This document shows positions 12,660-23,640 of a stretch of DNA of 64,000 nucleotides, piece after piece. The notes under the pieces are model-generated. The model had not been told where the DNA came from and made no database searches. It worked only from the letters and a program-made list of their open reading frames with translations. The DNA comes from Carnegiea gigantea (lineage: Eukaryota; Streptophyta; Magnoliopsida; Caryophyllales; Cactaceae): positions 1-64,000 of the forward strand of contig JAKOGI010002709.1 of NCBI GenBank assembly GCA_029747015.1, in the 5' to 3' direction. Made by a program: the position numbers and the translations under genes. Positions within the stretch are counted from its first letter, which is position 1, and each line of letters begins with the position of its first letter.

Positions 12660-13366
12660 TATTTTTTTTATAGGAAGATGTCAAATTTAAGCCATTTCGA
12701 GATGAGGGAATTGAGCCAGAACTGGAATACAAAATAGACCGGTTATTTGGAGGTAGCGTAGCAACCGGAGAGGGTATAATGACTCCTAACATGGATCCTC
12801 CTTCTGACCATACACAAGAAGAGCGACAAGAAGCATACATCCCATCTCCACCAAACAATGAAAGCATTCATGATTTGGCATTTACTGTTGAGGATAATGC
12901 TGAGACAATTGATGCTAACTTAGACATGGGTGCTAGTGCATGGCAAGAGCTGTGGCGTGAAAGCTCCCCTATAGCTACTCCTTCTGGAATTCAAATGGCA
13001 CAAAATGATGGAGGTCAAGTAAGAGGCAAGAGGCTATTTGAGGGTAATATTTCAGGAGCTAATAAGAGTGCAAAGACTGAAGGTGGTAAGAAAAGGGGAT
13101 CAGCTGCCATGTTGTGTGAAAAGCTTGATACCTTACTAGAGTCCATAAATGAGAGGAACAAGAGAAAAGCATGTGCCGTTGAGCCTGCGCCTAGTCTTAC
13201 TGATGCTTTGGCAAAGTTGCTTACTCTTGACCTTGAGACATCATTGTTTTCGTTTGCTTGTGCTCTTATGGAAGATCCGCGAAAGAGAATCACTCTAAAT
13301 TGTTTGCCAACTGATCGTGCCATTAGCTGGATGAGATACTTATATGATGAGCATAACAAAAAATGA
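12092..13366 (+). pseudogene. Harbinger ORF1: Myb/SANT-like DNA-binding protein, one early stop
   Basis: ATG 12092 opens a frame with a Myb/SANT-like (Myb_DNA-bind_3 type) N-terminal domain: NWSKEVLLIYCDLC, then WTREQLKNKYNWMKAR, then LWKKLKG and DEWWAKKI. An in-frame TAG at about 12346 interrupts this domain. An intron follows, with donor GTTAGT at about 12451 and acceptor TTATAG at about 12673, and it contains a long (TA)n tract. The second exon reads EDVKFKPFRDEG and runs open to TGA 13364-13366, ending in an acidic/lysine-rich tail that includes DPRKRITLNCL. In this superfamily ORF1 binds the element ends and helps transposase reach the nucleus. Apart from the stop the gene looks intact. 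Confidence 0.82.
12500..12655. repeat. (TA)n microsatellite in ORF1 intron
   Basis: Two long runs, about 12500-12526 and 12568-12654, interrupted by a short unique stretch. Open frames reading YIYIYI across it are artefacts of the repeat. Confidence 0.95.
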
Positions 13367-13740
13367 ACTTTGTTCCTTAAACTCTTGTTAGATTAGCTAC
13401 GAACTTAGCTAACTTGACTAGCTAGCATATGCATTGAAATGTTTAAATGATGGCTACTTTTGGTAAGTTGTAGTGTAGCGAGTAGCTAGCATATGCATTA
13501 AACTGCATAGCTGATGAGTATTTTTTGTGGATTGTAGTTTGTTGACTTCTAAACTACATTGGAAATATGAATTTGTATCTTTTGGTATGAACAATGAACA
13601 TGTAACTTTTGGTCGAAATTGTGAACTTTGATTCCTACATTTTATAACATGCAGTTGTGCTCATATTCTGGATATGATTTCTTCCTTATCAAGCGGCTTG
13701 TATCTAAGTAGACTATGTGATACTAGTGTTACTTGCAGAA

Positions 13741-15172
13741 ATGGATGACCAAGATATGGGTGAGCAAGTTATGCCATGGAGATATATTGATGATGACGAT
13801 GACGATGATAGCAGTATGTTACATTATGCATTATTACATGAAACATGTGCATAAGGAACCTTGCATGACTTCTTATTTGTCTGGCGAGAAATGGATGAAT
13901 GAACTATTAGATGGTCATGAAAAAAGGTGCTTCGACATGTTTAGAATGGATCAAATTACTTTCTGTCGTCTATCTGCTGATTTATAAAGCAAATATGGAT
14001 TGAGGCCTTCAGATAGAATGTCAATTTTGGAGAAGGTTGGGTTGTTCATTTATATTCTTAGCAAAGGTGCTTCAAACAAAGATGCTCAAGAGCGCTTCCA
14101 ACATTCTGGTGGAACCATTAGTAGAATGTTCAAAGAAGTTTTGGATGCAGTAGATGGTCTTTGTAAAGATATGCTCAAACCTAGAGACCCTAAATTTAAA
14201 GACATCCCACAACAAATTGTCAATGACAGTCAATATATGCCTCATTTCAAGGTAAGATTGTGTTTCATATTTATGTTCATTATTTGCAGTTAGATTCATC
14301 ATATAACATTAATCTTGTAAATACTCTGTTTTAGGATTGCATTGGAGCTTTAGATGGAACACATATTGCTGTAACTGTTCCTGAGGATGACCAAATGCGT
14401 TACAGATGGATAAAAGGAATACCAACTATAAATGTCTTAGCGGTATGTGATTTTGATTTGCAATTTATATACGTATTAACTGGCTGGGAGGGATTAGCTC
14501 ATGATGCACGAATCTTGTTATCTACAATGAGTAACCCAAGACTCAAATTTCCAAAGCCACCACCAGGTATTATTTTATATTTTTATTATTTATATTTTTT
14601 AAATTTGGTAATTATATATTTTATTGTACATTTAGGCAAATATTAATTATATATATTAATTATAGAATTTATTAATTATATATTTTAATGTACATTTAAA
14701 CAAATATTATTTGGCTGACAAAGGTTATCCTGAACGAGAAGGAATTTTAACACCATATTGAAAGACAAGATATCATCAATCAGAGTTTCGTGGTGCAAAT
14801 CCTAGAGGTTATAAGGAAATATTTAATCGGGCTCATTCATCTTTAAGAAGTTGCATTGAAAGGTCATTTGGTATTCTAAAGGCTAGATGGAAAATACTAC
14901 GTTCTATGCCTCGATATTCAATTGAAGACCAAAACAGGGTGATATTGGCAACCTTTGCTTTGCATAATTTTATTAGAAGAAGTACAGCTCAAGATCCAGC
15001 TTTTCGAATCATTGATGGAGATCCAGATTTCATCCCTGCTGAGTCACTTCCTGATGTTGTCAATGATCCCTTAGAAGATGCCAGCTACTATTTCAGGACT
15101 CGAGAAATGTCAACTGTTCGTCACAATATTGCTTTAAGCTTAGTAGCTGCAAGACGACGTAGAATGTTCTAA
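13741..15172 (+). pseudogene. Harbinger transposase (DDE_Tnp_4 type), lightly damaged
   Basis: ATG 13741 begins MDDQDMGEQVMPWRYIDDDD. A frameshift near 13850 moves into the frame with MTSYLSGEKWMNELLDGHE; a TAA at 13985 interrupts it, and the helix-turn-helix part continues (SKGASNKDAQERFQHSGGTI). Intron 1 is 14252-14334 (GTAAG...TTTTAG). The catalytic triad is visible: Asp 14353-14355 in GALDGTH, Asp 14503-14505 in GLAHDARI, Glu 14858-14860 in CIERSFG. A second intron lies at about 14566-14703, and a stop at about 14759 follows ILTPY. The C-terminal part from RSMPRYSIEDQ runs open to TAA 15170-15172. The protein would excise and insert the element in the nucleus; three lesions disable this copy. 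Confidence 0.88.
14611..14710 (+). repeat. short tandem duplication across transposase intron 2 acceptor
   Basis: Positions 14611-14646 and 14675-14710 are near-identical copies. The first keeps TTTAGGCAAATATTA, with a usable AG acceptor. The second, which joins the coding exon, reads TTTAAACAAATATTA, with no AG. Confidence 0.7.
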
Positions 15173-15778
15173 ATTACAATAGTAATTAGTTTAATTGAAA
15201 TTTTGTATTAACATTGGATTTTTTGTTTTAGATTTTTTCGGTCGTTCTTTGGTCTTTTGGGATAAGAGTTGTGGAAGGTTATGATGTTTAAATTAATGAT
15301 TTTAATTTTAAAGTTTTATTAGTATTTAAGAAATAATGTAGAGTAATTAGTATTTTGGGGTGTAGGTAGTTCTAAACGTTATTATGTTACAAAATTCAAT
15401 TATTATCAAACATAAAATTAAAGTCAATTCAACAAAAATACTATGATAATAAACACCAAATTTGGGTGAAGGTATAATTGTAATTTTATATATTTCATAA
15501 GTCACAATCTATAATTCACAATTCATATTAAAAAGAAAAATAAAAATGCAATAAAAATAATTATGTTATTAAAAAAGTAATGAAATTCTGTTAAGGAACA
15601 CAAGTGAAATTTCACCAAATAAGCTTGTTAAAAACAGCTAATTTTACCAAATATTTTTTTCAGAAACAGCTAATGTAATCAGCTAAGTCAAACGGCTAAT
15701 CCAATCAGCTAACAGCTAACAGCCAATCCAATCAGCTAACAGCTAACAGCTAACAGCTGATTGCCAAACAGGACCATA

Positions 15779-16685
15779 GTTTGAGTGATAAATAAATTAA
15801 ACTTATATTATAAAGTATATTTGAAGATATTTATAGGGCCATCTCAGATAAAACAAATCTTAACTATAGCCACATGAAACATGTAAAAAACATAAACTTT
15901 TACGAAGTAAAAAAAAAAGACAATATTAATCAATTTTATTGTTACTAAACCAAACAAAATATTCATTTAAATTGGGCTTACGCCACCATAGTGGCTAACT
16001 ATAGCCTCTTATAATACTCAATCATCAAAATTAGAGTTTGCCGTAGGGGAGGGGGATACCTCATGATACTCTGAGGATTGAAACGGTACACAAGCCAATG
16101 CTTATATCGTGACCTCGAGTTTATAGATCCGGTACACATAACACGGCGAAACGAGAACTGTTTTACGATGTGCCAGTAGTAAAAAAAAGAGGAATTTTCG
16201 GAGGAAATAAATTACAAATATCTTTTTACTGCACCATCATCAAACTTAATAGTGATAATTTGTGGGGAAAGAGGAAGAAGCTCAACAGGGCATGGGCATT
16301 ATCAAGAACCATACCAATGGTGAAAATTATTATCTACTGAATCATTCAAAGCTATTCACCCCTTCATTTTTCCAAAAGGAAAAAACAGAAGCTATTCACA
16401 AAATGTTGAAACGTGAAAATTAATTTTATCCCACATTGATAAAATTAAAAAATTTTGACATATATATAAATTTATGCGTTATCTCCCTCGTTATCAATTG
16501 ATTTTAAGATAGAATCTTATTTTAAGGTATATACATTACTTACTATTTATGACCCAATTTATACAAAAAAAAATTAACACAAATCCCCCCCCCCCAAAAA
16601 AAAAAATTACTTCCCTTGAATGATTAAACTTGTGTAATCATTAATCACTGTATTACAAATCCAAAGAAAGCTGAAAATTACAACT
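15779..16685. other. AT-rich intergenic sequence
   Basis: No convincing gene or element. It contains a C8-9/A8-9 run near 16587-16605 and is the downstream flank of the minus-strand gene at 16686-17294. Confidence 0.5.
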
Positions 16686-17294
16686 TCAAATTTTATTGTC
16701 CCATAATTCATTGGAGGATGATGTTTCAGCCTTAGGCCAAACACTGACCTTCTCTTTCTCATACTTAGCGTACAAAGCACATGCTGCCGTCATGAAATAA
16801 ACCTGCACAAACACAATCGCTGGTGTATGGTAATTTATGGCGCTCTTGCCCGTACCCAATTCCACCAGGAGCAACGCCGCCAGCCCTAGACCGGCGAGCC
16901 GGCCATTGAGCCGCTCCGAATAGGGGCTGAACCCAAAATCCACCTTCAGACCACCGGAAACAGGGTCTTTTAGCGGAACCGGAGGGAGAAAAACCCCTGA
17001 ACCCGTGCCTGCCGCCTTCTTTGCCTTCCTCATCTTCCGGGCTTCGGCTTTCTTCCCGGACCGGTGCATGAGCCGGATCAGGTCGAGCCGGGACTCAAAC
17101 CGACCGTCGGAGGGTTGCGGGTCGGGTGAACCGGGATCTGGGTCGCTGGTGGCCTTAGGGATGAAGGAGAGGTGGGGTAGAGTAGGTGGTTTTGGAGGGT
17201 GGAGGAAGAAGAGGGTCGGAGGAGAGAGAGAGATGGAGGAGTTTGGGAGGCGGAGGGAAGGTGATAGTGATGGTGATGGTGGTGGTGGCGCCAT
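16686..17294 (-). CDS. predicted chloroplast LHC-like (light-harvesting-like) membrane protein, 202 aa
   Basis: Uninterrupted frame of 202 codons, much richer in G+C than its surroundings. Residues 1-48 are rich in Ser, Pro and Leu with almost no acidic residues, as in a chloroplast transit peptide. A basic region follows (about 66-95, KKAEARKMRKAKKAA). The segment 124-150 contains SERLNGRLAGLGLAALLLVE, which fits the ExxNGRxA...E helix pattern of the chlorophyll a/b-binding/one-helix family (Glu127, Asn130, Arg132, Glu145). A second hydrophobic stretch (158-176) follows, then a charged tail. This suggests a thylakoid or envelope protein with one or two membrane helices, of the stress-enhanced or LIL type; the exact orthologue was not identified. 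A TATA-like TTTAAATAAATG lies about 150 bp upstream (17446-17457), and AATAAA overlaps the stop region. No intron is needed. Confidence 0.8.
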   Translation of the reverse strand: MAPPPPSPSLSPSLRLPNSSISLSPPTLFFLHPPKPPTLPHLSFIPKATSDPDPGSPDPQPSDGRFESRLDLIRLMHRSGKKAEARKMRKAKKAAGTGSGVFLPPVPLKDPVSGGLKVDFGFSPYSERLNGRLAGLGLAALLLVELGTGKSAINYHTPAIVFVQVYFMTAACALYAKYEKEKVSVWPKAETSSSNELWDNKI

Positions 17295-17445
17295 TGCGAT
17301 TGGTGAGATGGTAATCTTAGAGAGAGGTGGCGGTGGCTGTTTGGGTTTGGGTCCTATGTTTTTCTTGTTATTTCTCGGGGTAACTTAGATGTTTGCGCTG
17401 GATATGGATAAGGAGCGGGGGGTGTGTGGAAAAATGAGGGCTTTA

Positions 17446-17457
17446 CATTTATTTAAA
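17446..17457 (-). promoter_or_regulatory. possible TATA-like element of the LHC-like gene
   Basis: Minus-strand TTTAAATAAATG about 150 bp before the start codon. Placement is reasonable, but AT-rich strings are common here. Confidence 0.25.
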
Positions 17458-17472
17458 AGTTTCGTTAGTTCA

Positions 17473-17505
<33 letters not shown>

Positions 17506-20204
17506 ATGATATTAGCCCAACGTAAGTTCGGACTTACAAACTTGGGAAAAAAAAAAAAAAAAAACGGAGTTTCGCTGCGTCAAATTTGGTCGCTCAAATT
17601 ATATAATATCTATAAAAATTTGGACAAAATAGTCATGATTGTACTCAAATTTTTTGATTGAATATCAAATGAGCTTAAATTTGAGTTAAAATTGTATCTA
17701 GATAATAAAAATAGAAAAAATTATACCTGATTTCAAATTTTAGACAAAATATTCATAACTGTACTCGACTTTTTTAATCTAGACCAATTCAAGTAATCAA
17801 ACCAAAGAAACTTTTGTTAACCTCAAACTTGAGCTACCATATATAATAGTTGTTTTTTATAAAAAAATATCTATAACTCAACCTTAAAGTTGGGACTACT
17901 CATAGTCAACAAAAGAAATGTATTATTTTTGTCTAGCACTCTTGAAGTTGGTATTACAGGATCCAAAACTTGCAAAAACTAACCCGACTTAAACACTCAA
18001 TCCGAATTTGTCGAAAATTTTGGATTTTGAACATAATTTTCTCCGCTTGAATCCGCCTGCTTGACTCCAACATTATATCCTAATTTTTTGATTTTCCTCT
18101 AATTTACTCTCCTTATCGAATAGTTTAAAGAGGCATATATAATTATTGCATCCCTTTACAAATTAAATAATAATAATTTTTTCCCCCTTCCTATTATCTG
18201 ATAATAATATTGTACACTACGAAATGACAAAATGTTAAATATGGTATGGAATTGCATGAAATAACTATCTAATATTCAGAGAAATCAATTTAGAAAAAGA
18301 CAAACATTAAAAATGCAAAAGTCATACCATTATAGTTTTAGTGAAATGAATATGTCTAATCATTTTTTAAACTAATTGCTTTATAATCTAAATTTTTGAT
18401 GTTATAACTAAAAGATAATATCATGTATTTCTTTAATTCCATTTTGTTTGGTTTCTATTCTGACTAGCTTTGAACCATAATGTTAGTGGTAGGAAAAGGG
18501 CCGACTATTGGGTCAAACTTTTCCAACTCATTAATATGTTCTAGATGGGCTGACCCACAAATGATCTGACTGGCTATTAATCTTCTTTCAATATACGGAT
18601 CGATCTACTCGACCCAAAGGAGCTCGATTATTTATCTGTCCATACATGACATTTACATATCACAATGAAAAAGATCCTTTATAATTTTTCCTTAAAATTT
18701 CATTAGCATGTGCGCATGCATTAATATTTGGAAGCCATGTGATCTCTTTATCTACCCTCACTTTGTCTTGCAAAAGTAATAGAGCATATGCCAATTTTCC
18801 TTTTGTCTCAGATGGACAAAGAGATAGCTCTTCCTATTCAATTCTCATGACCCATTTCATTCTAAAGATGTCCGATCCCCCCCCCCCCAACCCCTGCTTC
18901 CATTTATCACTCATCCTATTAAATTTTTCTCCCATTTCTCCATAGTTTTGTTCAAAGTTCACATGCCTCATCTCTTTCTCATTCTCATTCAGCCCTTGAA
19001 ATCCCAAAAGAATCAATGTATGAATTTTTTATCCCCTTTAAATGTTGTTCCTATTTGAACTTATTTTTTGTGCAATTTTTGTAAGATTTTGTTGAAAATT
19101 TTTCTCTTTGGATTTAATGGAAGTCCCGAAAGTTCCACCATTATTTGTTCTTGTAAACAACTAAATTATATAGGGATTAATTTTCAACTGTATGTCCATT
19201 ATTGACTTAAACCGCTTTTTGGCTGAGTTTAGGAATGAAACCTAATTGTTATGAAACTTGAATCTCAATTGTGTCTCTTGTCTTCCAAAGGAGACTAATT
19301 TTCTCCGTTTTGGTGTCCAAGTTTTGATGCTTATTGATCATCTCTGAAATTTTATATTGTGATGTATCCTTAGTTAAACAATTCTAATGCAATAGAATAT
19401 GACAATGACACTTTATCATTTCACATTTCTGGTGAAGTAGAAGTTTCATTTTTTTTTATAATCTATAGTACATAGACACTTGACATTAGCTGAAATTTTG
19501 AAGCAACTAAAAACTGCATGCGTATTCATTATAAAAATTTCACAAAATGAGCTCAAAGTCTAATGCAAAATGATTTACTATCCCAAAAGAATGAGCAAGC
19601 AACGTCACTTAGTTTCTTACTTTTGGGATGGGGATGGGGGCGAGGGGATGGGAAGAACTCCAGTAGAGGCAATTCATAATTCAATGTCCTCACGTTTTGC
19701 CTTGACTTGGTTGATTATTAGTACTAGGTTTTGGCATTGTTCGCATTCTCTAGAGTCTTTCAGATTGTGCCTCTATTTCAATTCTGAAAGATGTTTATTA
19801 GTATATAAAAGAATGAGTCAAATAATTTTAAGGGAAAAAAATATACCTTCAAACTTGTAGAACTTATGAAATGTTGGCCATTCCACATATAAGAGGATGG
19901 TTGCAAACTGAAAACTTGGGAGGATAAGTTGAACCATGAGTACTTTGTCGACTTGTACTTCCATTTTGTGTTATAGCTATACCATAGGTACGCATTGATG
20001 ATGGTCCAGGCATGACTTGTTCAGTTGTAAGAGTTCATTCAGGAATTACAGTTGGTATATCACGTTGACGGATATGCATATGAACTCTATCAGATCAATA
20101 ATATCTCCACCATGACCTATCAAATAATATATTATCAACAGAATTAGTTCATGCAAATCAAAACCATAAGATTAAATATCACACACGCTTACATTTAGAA
20201 AGGA
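17458..20204. other. AT-rich intergenic sequence with homopolymer tracts
   Basis: No supported gene. Notable simple sequence: a run of 19 G (17487-17505) and 18 A (17547-17564). Short open frames between 18739 and 19860 occur on both strands with no recognisable domain. The right part may include the 3' flank of the MULE that follows. Confidence 0.45.
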
Positions 20205-23200
20205 TTGACTCTCATTGTTAAGAAACAACCCCATACCAAAGGGTTGGCCTATACCTTTACCTTTTTCTCTACCTCTACTTCTTCCATCACTAGCTGCAGT
20301 TTTCCCACCTCGCCCCTGTCCACCACTAGCTGCATTTTCCCCACTGCTGCTTGCTCCATCTATAACTACATTTTTTTTTTTTCACCTTTTCCTCTTCCTC
20401 TTTCCCTACCTCTTCCTCTTCCATGTTGGTTACCACCCCCTACTGCTAGAGCCTCTTGGTCCTTTTTTTTTTTGGTGGAGCTTCGTAGATGTAATGTGTG
20501 TCATAGACTCCTGTATAAAGTATTTATTAATTATTGGTCTAAGTGGACATACCACAATGTAAACAACATGTTCAATGAAAAATGGGGGTGGGGGGGGGGG
20601 AAAGCCTGATTTGATATTGTTGTATTCTTATAACCCTTTGCAACAAGTTCAGCTTGTCTGCACTTTGGGCATTTTATTTGTGTCCTAACTCTTGATAGTT
20701 TCGTAGTATTTTCTTCATTTGCACATCATCTTCTTTTCTTTTTGGGTCTTCCAGGCAACCTTTTGAATTCAGAAGGTTCAATGGATTGATGTTTTCCATT
20801 AAACCATAATTTGTAACCATTTCAAGGCATTATGAAGTAAGAGTATATCATTAACTGTGTAACTTTCTTATAACCACTGGCGGAGTTAGGGTTTAAATCT
20901 TGAGGTGTCAAACTATACTATACAATACAATTAATGTTTGTCTAAATTGCGCTCTAAGTTTTTAATATATTTTTTACCGTATTTTTTATGACACAAAATG
21001 TATATGCAAATAATACATATCTTAATTTAAGAAAAATAGTACAATTGCAGTTATATTAACTCAAACACGTGACTTACACCCTACCCAAGCAACATGCAAG
21101 AGCCTCACATCACTTGAGCACTGACCGCTTCCTACTTTTTATGCAAACTAAATAATACATAGGCAAACAATATGCCTCTTATTTTAAAAAGAGCCACAAA
21201 ATTGCAATTGTAATTACTTGAACACATGACCCACCCCTTACACAGGAAACATCCAAGTGCATCATATCACTAGAACAGTGGCCGCTTCTTGCTTTATATG
21301 CAAATTAAATAATATATATACCGTTTTTGTTTTTGTTCTAGAAATTCTGATATTTAAAATTTTCTCCCTAAAAAGTTGGGGTGTCAATTGACACCTCTTG
21401 CACCCACATAGCTCCCCCCATGCCTATAAGATGGATCTACATACTCTTTAGGCTTGTAATTGAGTTTAACAATTGCTATGACACATGCATGAGCACAGGG
21501 ATCCCGCTTAAACTCCAATTCTTACGTGGACATGTCCTTGATTGAATGTCAACAATGAAAGAGTCAAGCAATCCTTTGACCCCGGTGCATTGTACTTGTC
21601 TTATGTGTATACCAATTCATCCCTTTGTTTTTATTCAACTCTAGTTTGGCTTATGGCCTTGGCATCAAATATCCATGACACTTCTCTATAAGATCTTATT
21701 GGCTTGTAATTCTTCTAATTACATATGTCCGAATACCCTCTAACATGGTAACAATAGGTTTGCCTCTCATTGCAATATTGCACTAGTAAAAGATTCATAA
21801 TAATTGTTGTCTACCACATCATTTTTCTATTTATCATCAAAATATGCACCACACTAGTGTTTGGGATGAGTGTGGCATACAAAGTCAATGGCTACCATGT
21901 TCAAGTGACTACTAATTATTAGCAAAATTAGGGTTTATATCATATTATAGTGACTAAACCACTTTTAACATTCTCTTTTTTTTTTCAAGTCAAAAAATAG
22001 TGGCAATAAATTGTTCATTTATACTTGAAAATTTTATATAAGCATGAGAGCTTGCAAAACATTCCGTATGTTTATTAGAAGTGATAGTGATGTGATTTCC
22101 ATCTCCAAGCTCTAAGTCTTCCCTTAAAAGTGACAAAAACAAACTCCAAAATGAGTACTTTCTAATTCCACGACAACCTAAGCTATAGGGTACATATTGT
22201 TGTTGGTATCCTTACCGATAGCAGTCAATAATTGGCCTTTGGTCATTCCCTTCAAGAAACAACCATCTATACTCATTATTGGCCTATAGTGCTTAAACCA
22301 ATCTTTTAATATTTTGAGGCAGACATAAAATCTTTGAAATATCCTGGATGAATTTTCATGTTCTTCATCACATAGTAGTTTGATGGTACTACTTGGGTTA
22401 GATCTCTGGAGTTCATTTGTGTAATCCTCAAGTTGGTTAAATTGGACCATGAAAGAACCTTCATAAACTTCCATAGCCAACTTCTTTGCATTTTCCACTG
22501 TTGTAAACTCACTGCATGGCCTGATTCATCTTCATAAGTTGCATAGGATCTTTAGCAGTCATAATGCTCTTCATCTTTCATCCAAACTTCCTTGCAATCC
22601 ATCTATATGATACTTGCTTATTTTTTGTGACTTTTCCACATGTATGCTAGCATAGATGTCATGAAATTTGCCAAGGTTTCTTTGAACACATTTCAGATGC
22701 CTATAAGTACAAACTGCACCAGAGCACACACTTTGCTTACAAAATTTTCTTTGTAGATCTTGAAATTGAATTCCATAACTTTGTGCAATAGTATAATTTA
22801 CTATTGCTCATCTCAATATTTCCTTTGACTCTAATCTGTCTCTAACTTGTTTGTCAGCACTTGATGATTGAATTGAGGATATTTTCTTCTCCCAGGTAAT
22901 TCCTCGTCACTACTATTTGTTGGAGAATGTGGATTTTATCAACATCTATCTCTTTATATAAATTGGCCATCCTAATCTCATATTCTTCTTCTATGCACCT
23001 CTTATACTCTAGCACTAAGTTGATGTGATATCCAGATTTCTTTCTCAATTTCTTGCAAGCATATTATTACTTGCACTAGTTGTTCATCAACATCACTAGT
23101 AATTACTTTTGAGTACCAAGAAATGTGGTACCCATATTATCTTCATCTACAGAATCAAGTTTGTAAATGTCTTCGGCAAATTCATCAACACCCTCATTTT

Positions 23201-23640
23201 GACATGCCACAAGTTGATTTCTTCATCCCTGTAAGATCAATCTCAAATATGTCACCACCGTTCAAATTTTCTATAGCAATGAAAATGATATCTAGGCTCT
23301 GTTGAATCATGTTGTTGAAAAAAAAAAATCATCATGAGCATGCTTATGCTCAACAAAAATTTTCATTAATTCACACTTTTTGGCATATCCACACATTTCA
23401 CAGATGGATTCATCACTTGTCAATAGCATAAGGCCATCACTTGCATTGATTTTTTGGGTACTTTATAATATAATACAACATATTCGTTGCATCCCAATTT
23501 TTATAGTAGCTCTCTGAGTTCAAACATTGATACTTCGTCAACATCAACATCTTTTTGAACTGTATGGTGACCCCTTTTTATGAAATCTCACCATGTCTCT
23601 GCAATCTCACCATCTTTTTGAACTATATGACAACCCCCTT
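20205..23640 (-). pseudogene. Mutator-like (MuDR/MULE) transposase pseudogene
   Basis: Reading leftward from about 23640: an N-terminal region with VDVDEVSMFELREL and YYKVPKKSM (about 23450-23590); a zinc-finger-like segment (about 22630-22830); the transposase core at 22178-22498 with YRPIMSIDGCFLKG (first catalytic Asp at 22265-22267), GQLLTAIGKD and NNNMYPIA; then remnants of the continuing core (about 21830-22170); KPIVTMLEGIRTY (about 21720-21770); a SWIM-type segment ending CAHACVIAIVKLNY (about 21440-21500); and the C-terminal PGRPKKKRR plus a Gly/Arg-rich tail (20205-20760). Stops and frameshifts are frequent. A short hAT element (20875-21422) is inserted between the SWIM and PGRPKKK parts. 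Terminal repeats of the MULE were not located. Confidence 0.87.
20875..21422. mobile_element. non-autonomous hAT element inside the MULE
   Basis: Left end CACTGGCGGAGTTAGGG; right end, read inward, CATGGGGGGAGCTATG: imperfect inverted repeats of the Tip100-like form. Flanking 8-mers CTTATAAC (20867-20874) and CCTATAAG (21423-21430) match at 6 of 8 positions, as expected of an aged hAT target duplication. About 548 bp and no coding capacity. The MULE reading order resumes on both sides. Confidence 0.65.

Larger units (their letters stand above)
11082..15775 (+). mobile_element. PIF/Harbinger DNA transposon, near full length (4.7 kb)
   Basis: The ends match as inverted repeats: GGCCTTGTTTGGTAA at the left and GGTCCTGTTTGGCAA read inward from the right (12 of 15 identical). 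A 3-bp direct repeat ATA flanks the element (11079-11081 and 15776-15778); PIF/Harbinger elements make 3-bp duplications, usually TTA or TAA. Inside are the two genes typical of autonomous members, a Myb/SANT-like protein and a DDE transposase, both plus strand. Subterminal regions carry AAAAAGCTCTTTT-like repeats on the left and repeated CAGCTAACAG on the right. Defects are few, so this copy is fairly recent or was recently active. Confidence 0.92.

Noticed and set aside
12485..12867. Open frames reading YIYIYI on both strands
   Set aside because: Produced by the (TA)n microsatellite in an intron; no coding meaning.
17005..17388. Plus-strand frame of 127 codons opposite the LHC-like gene
   Set aside because: Shadow of the GC-rich minus-strand gene; no family resemblance and no promoter context.
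17487..17564. G19 and A18 runs as a regulatory quadruplex or poly(A) tail of a retrocopy
   Set aside because: No retrocopy or target duplication next to the A run; homopolymers of this kind are common and error-prone in assemblies.
20205..20609. Plus-strand Ser/Thr/Pro and Phe-rich frames of 134 and 115 codons
   Set aside because: They are the reverse strand of the MULE C-terminal Gly/Arg-rich tail; the minus reading continues the transposase.
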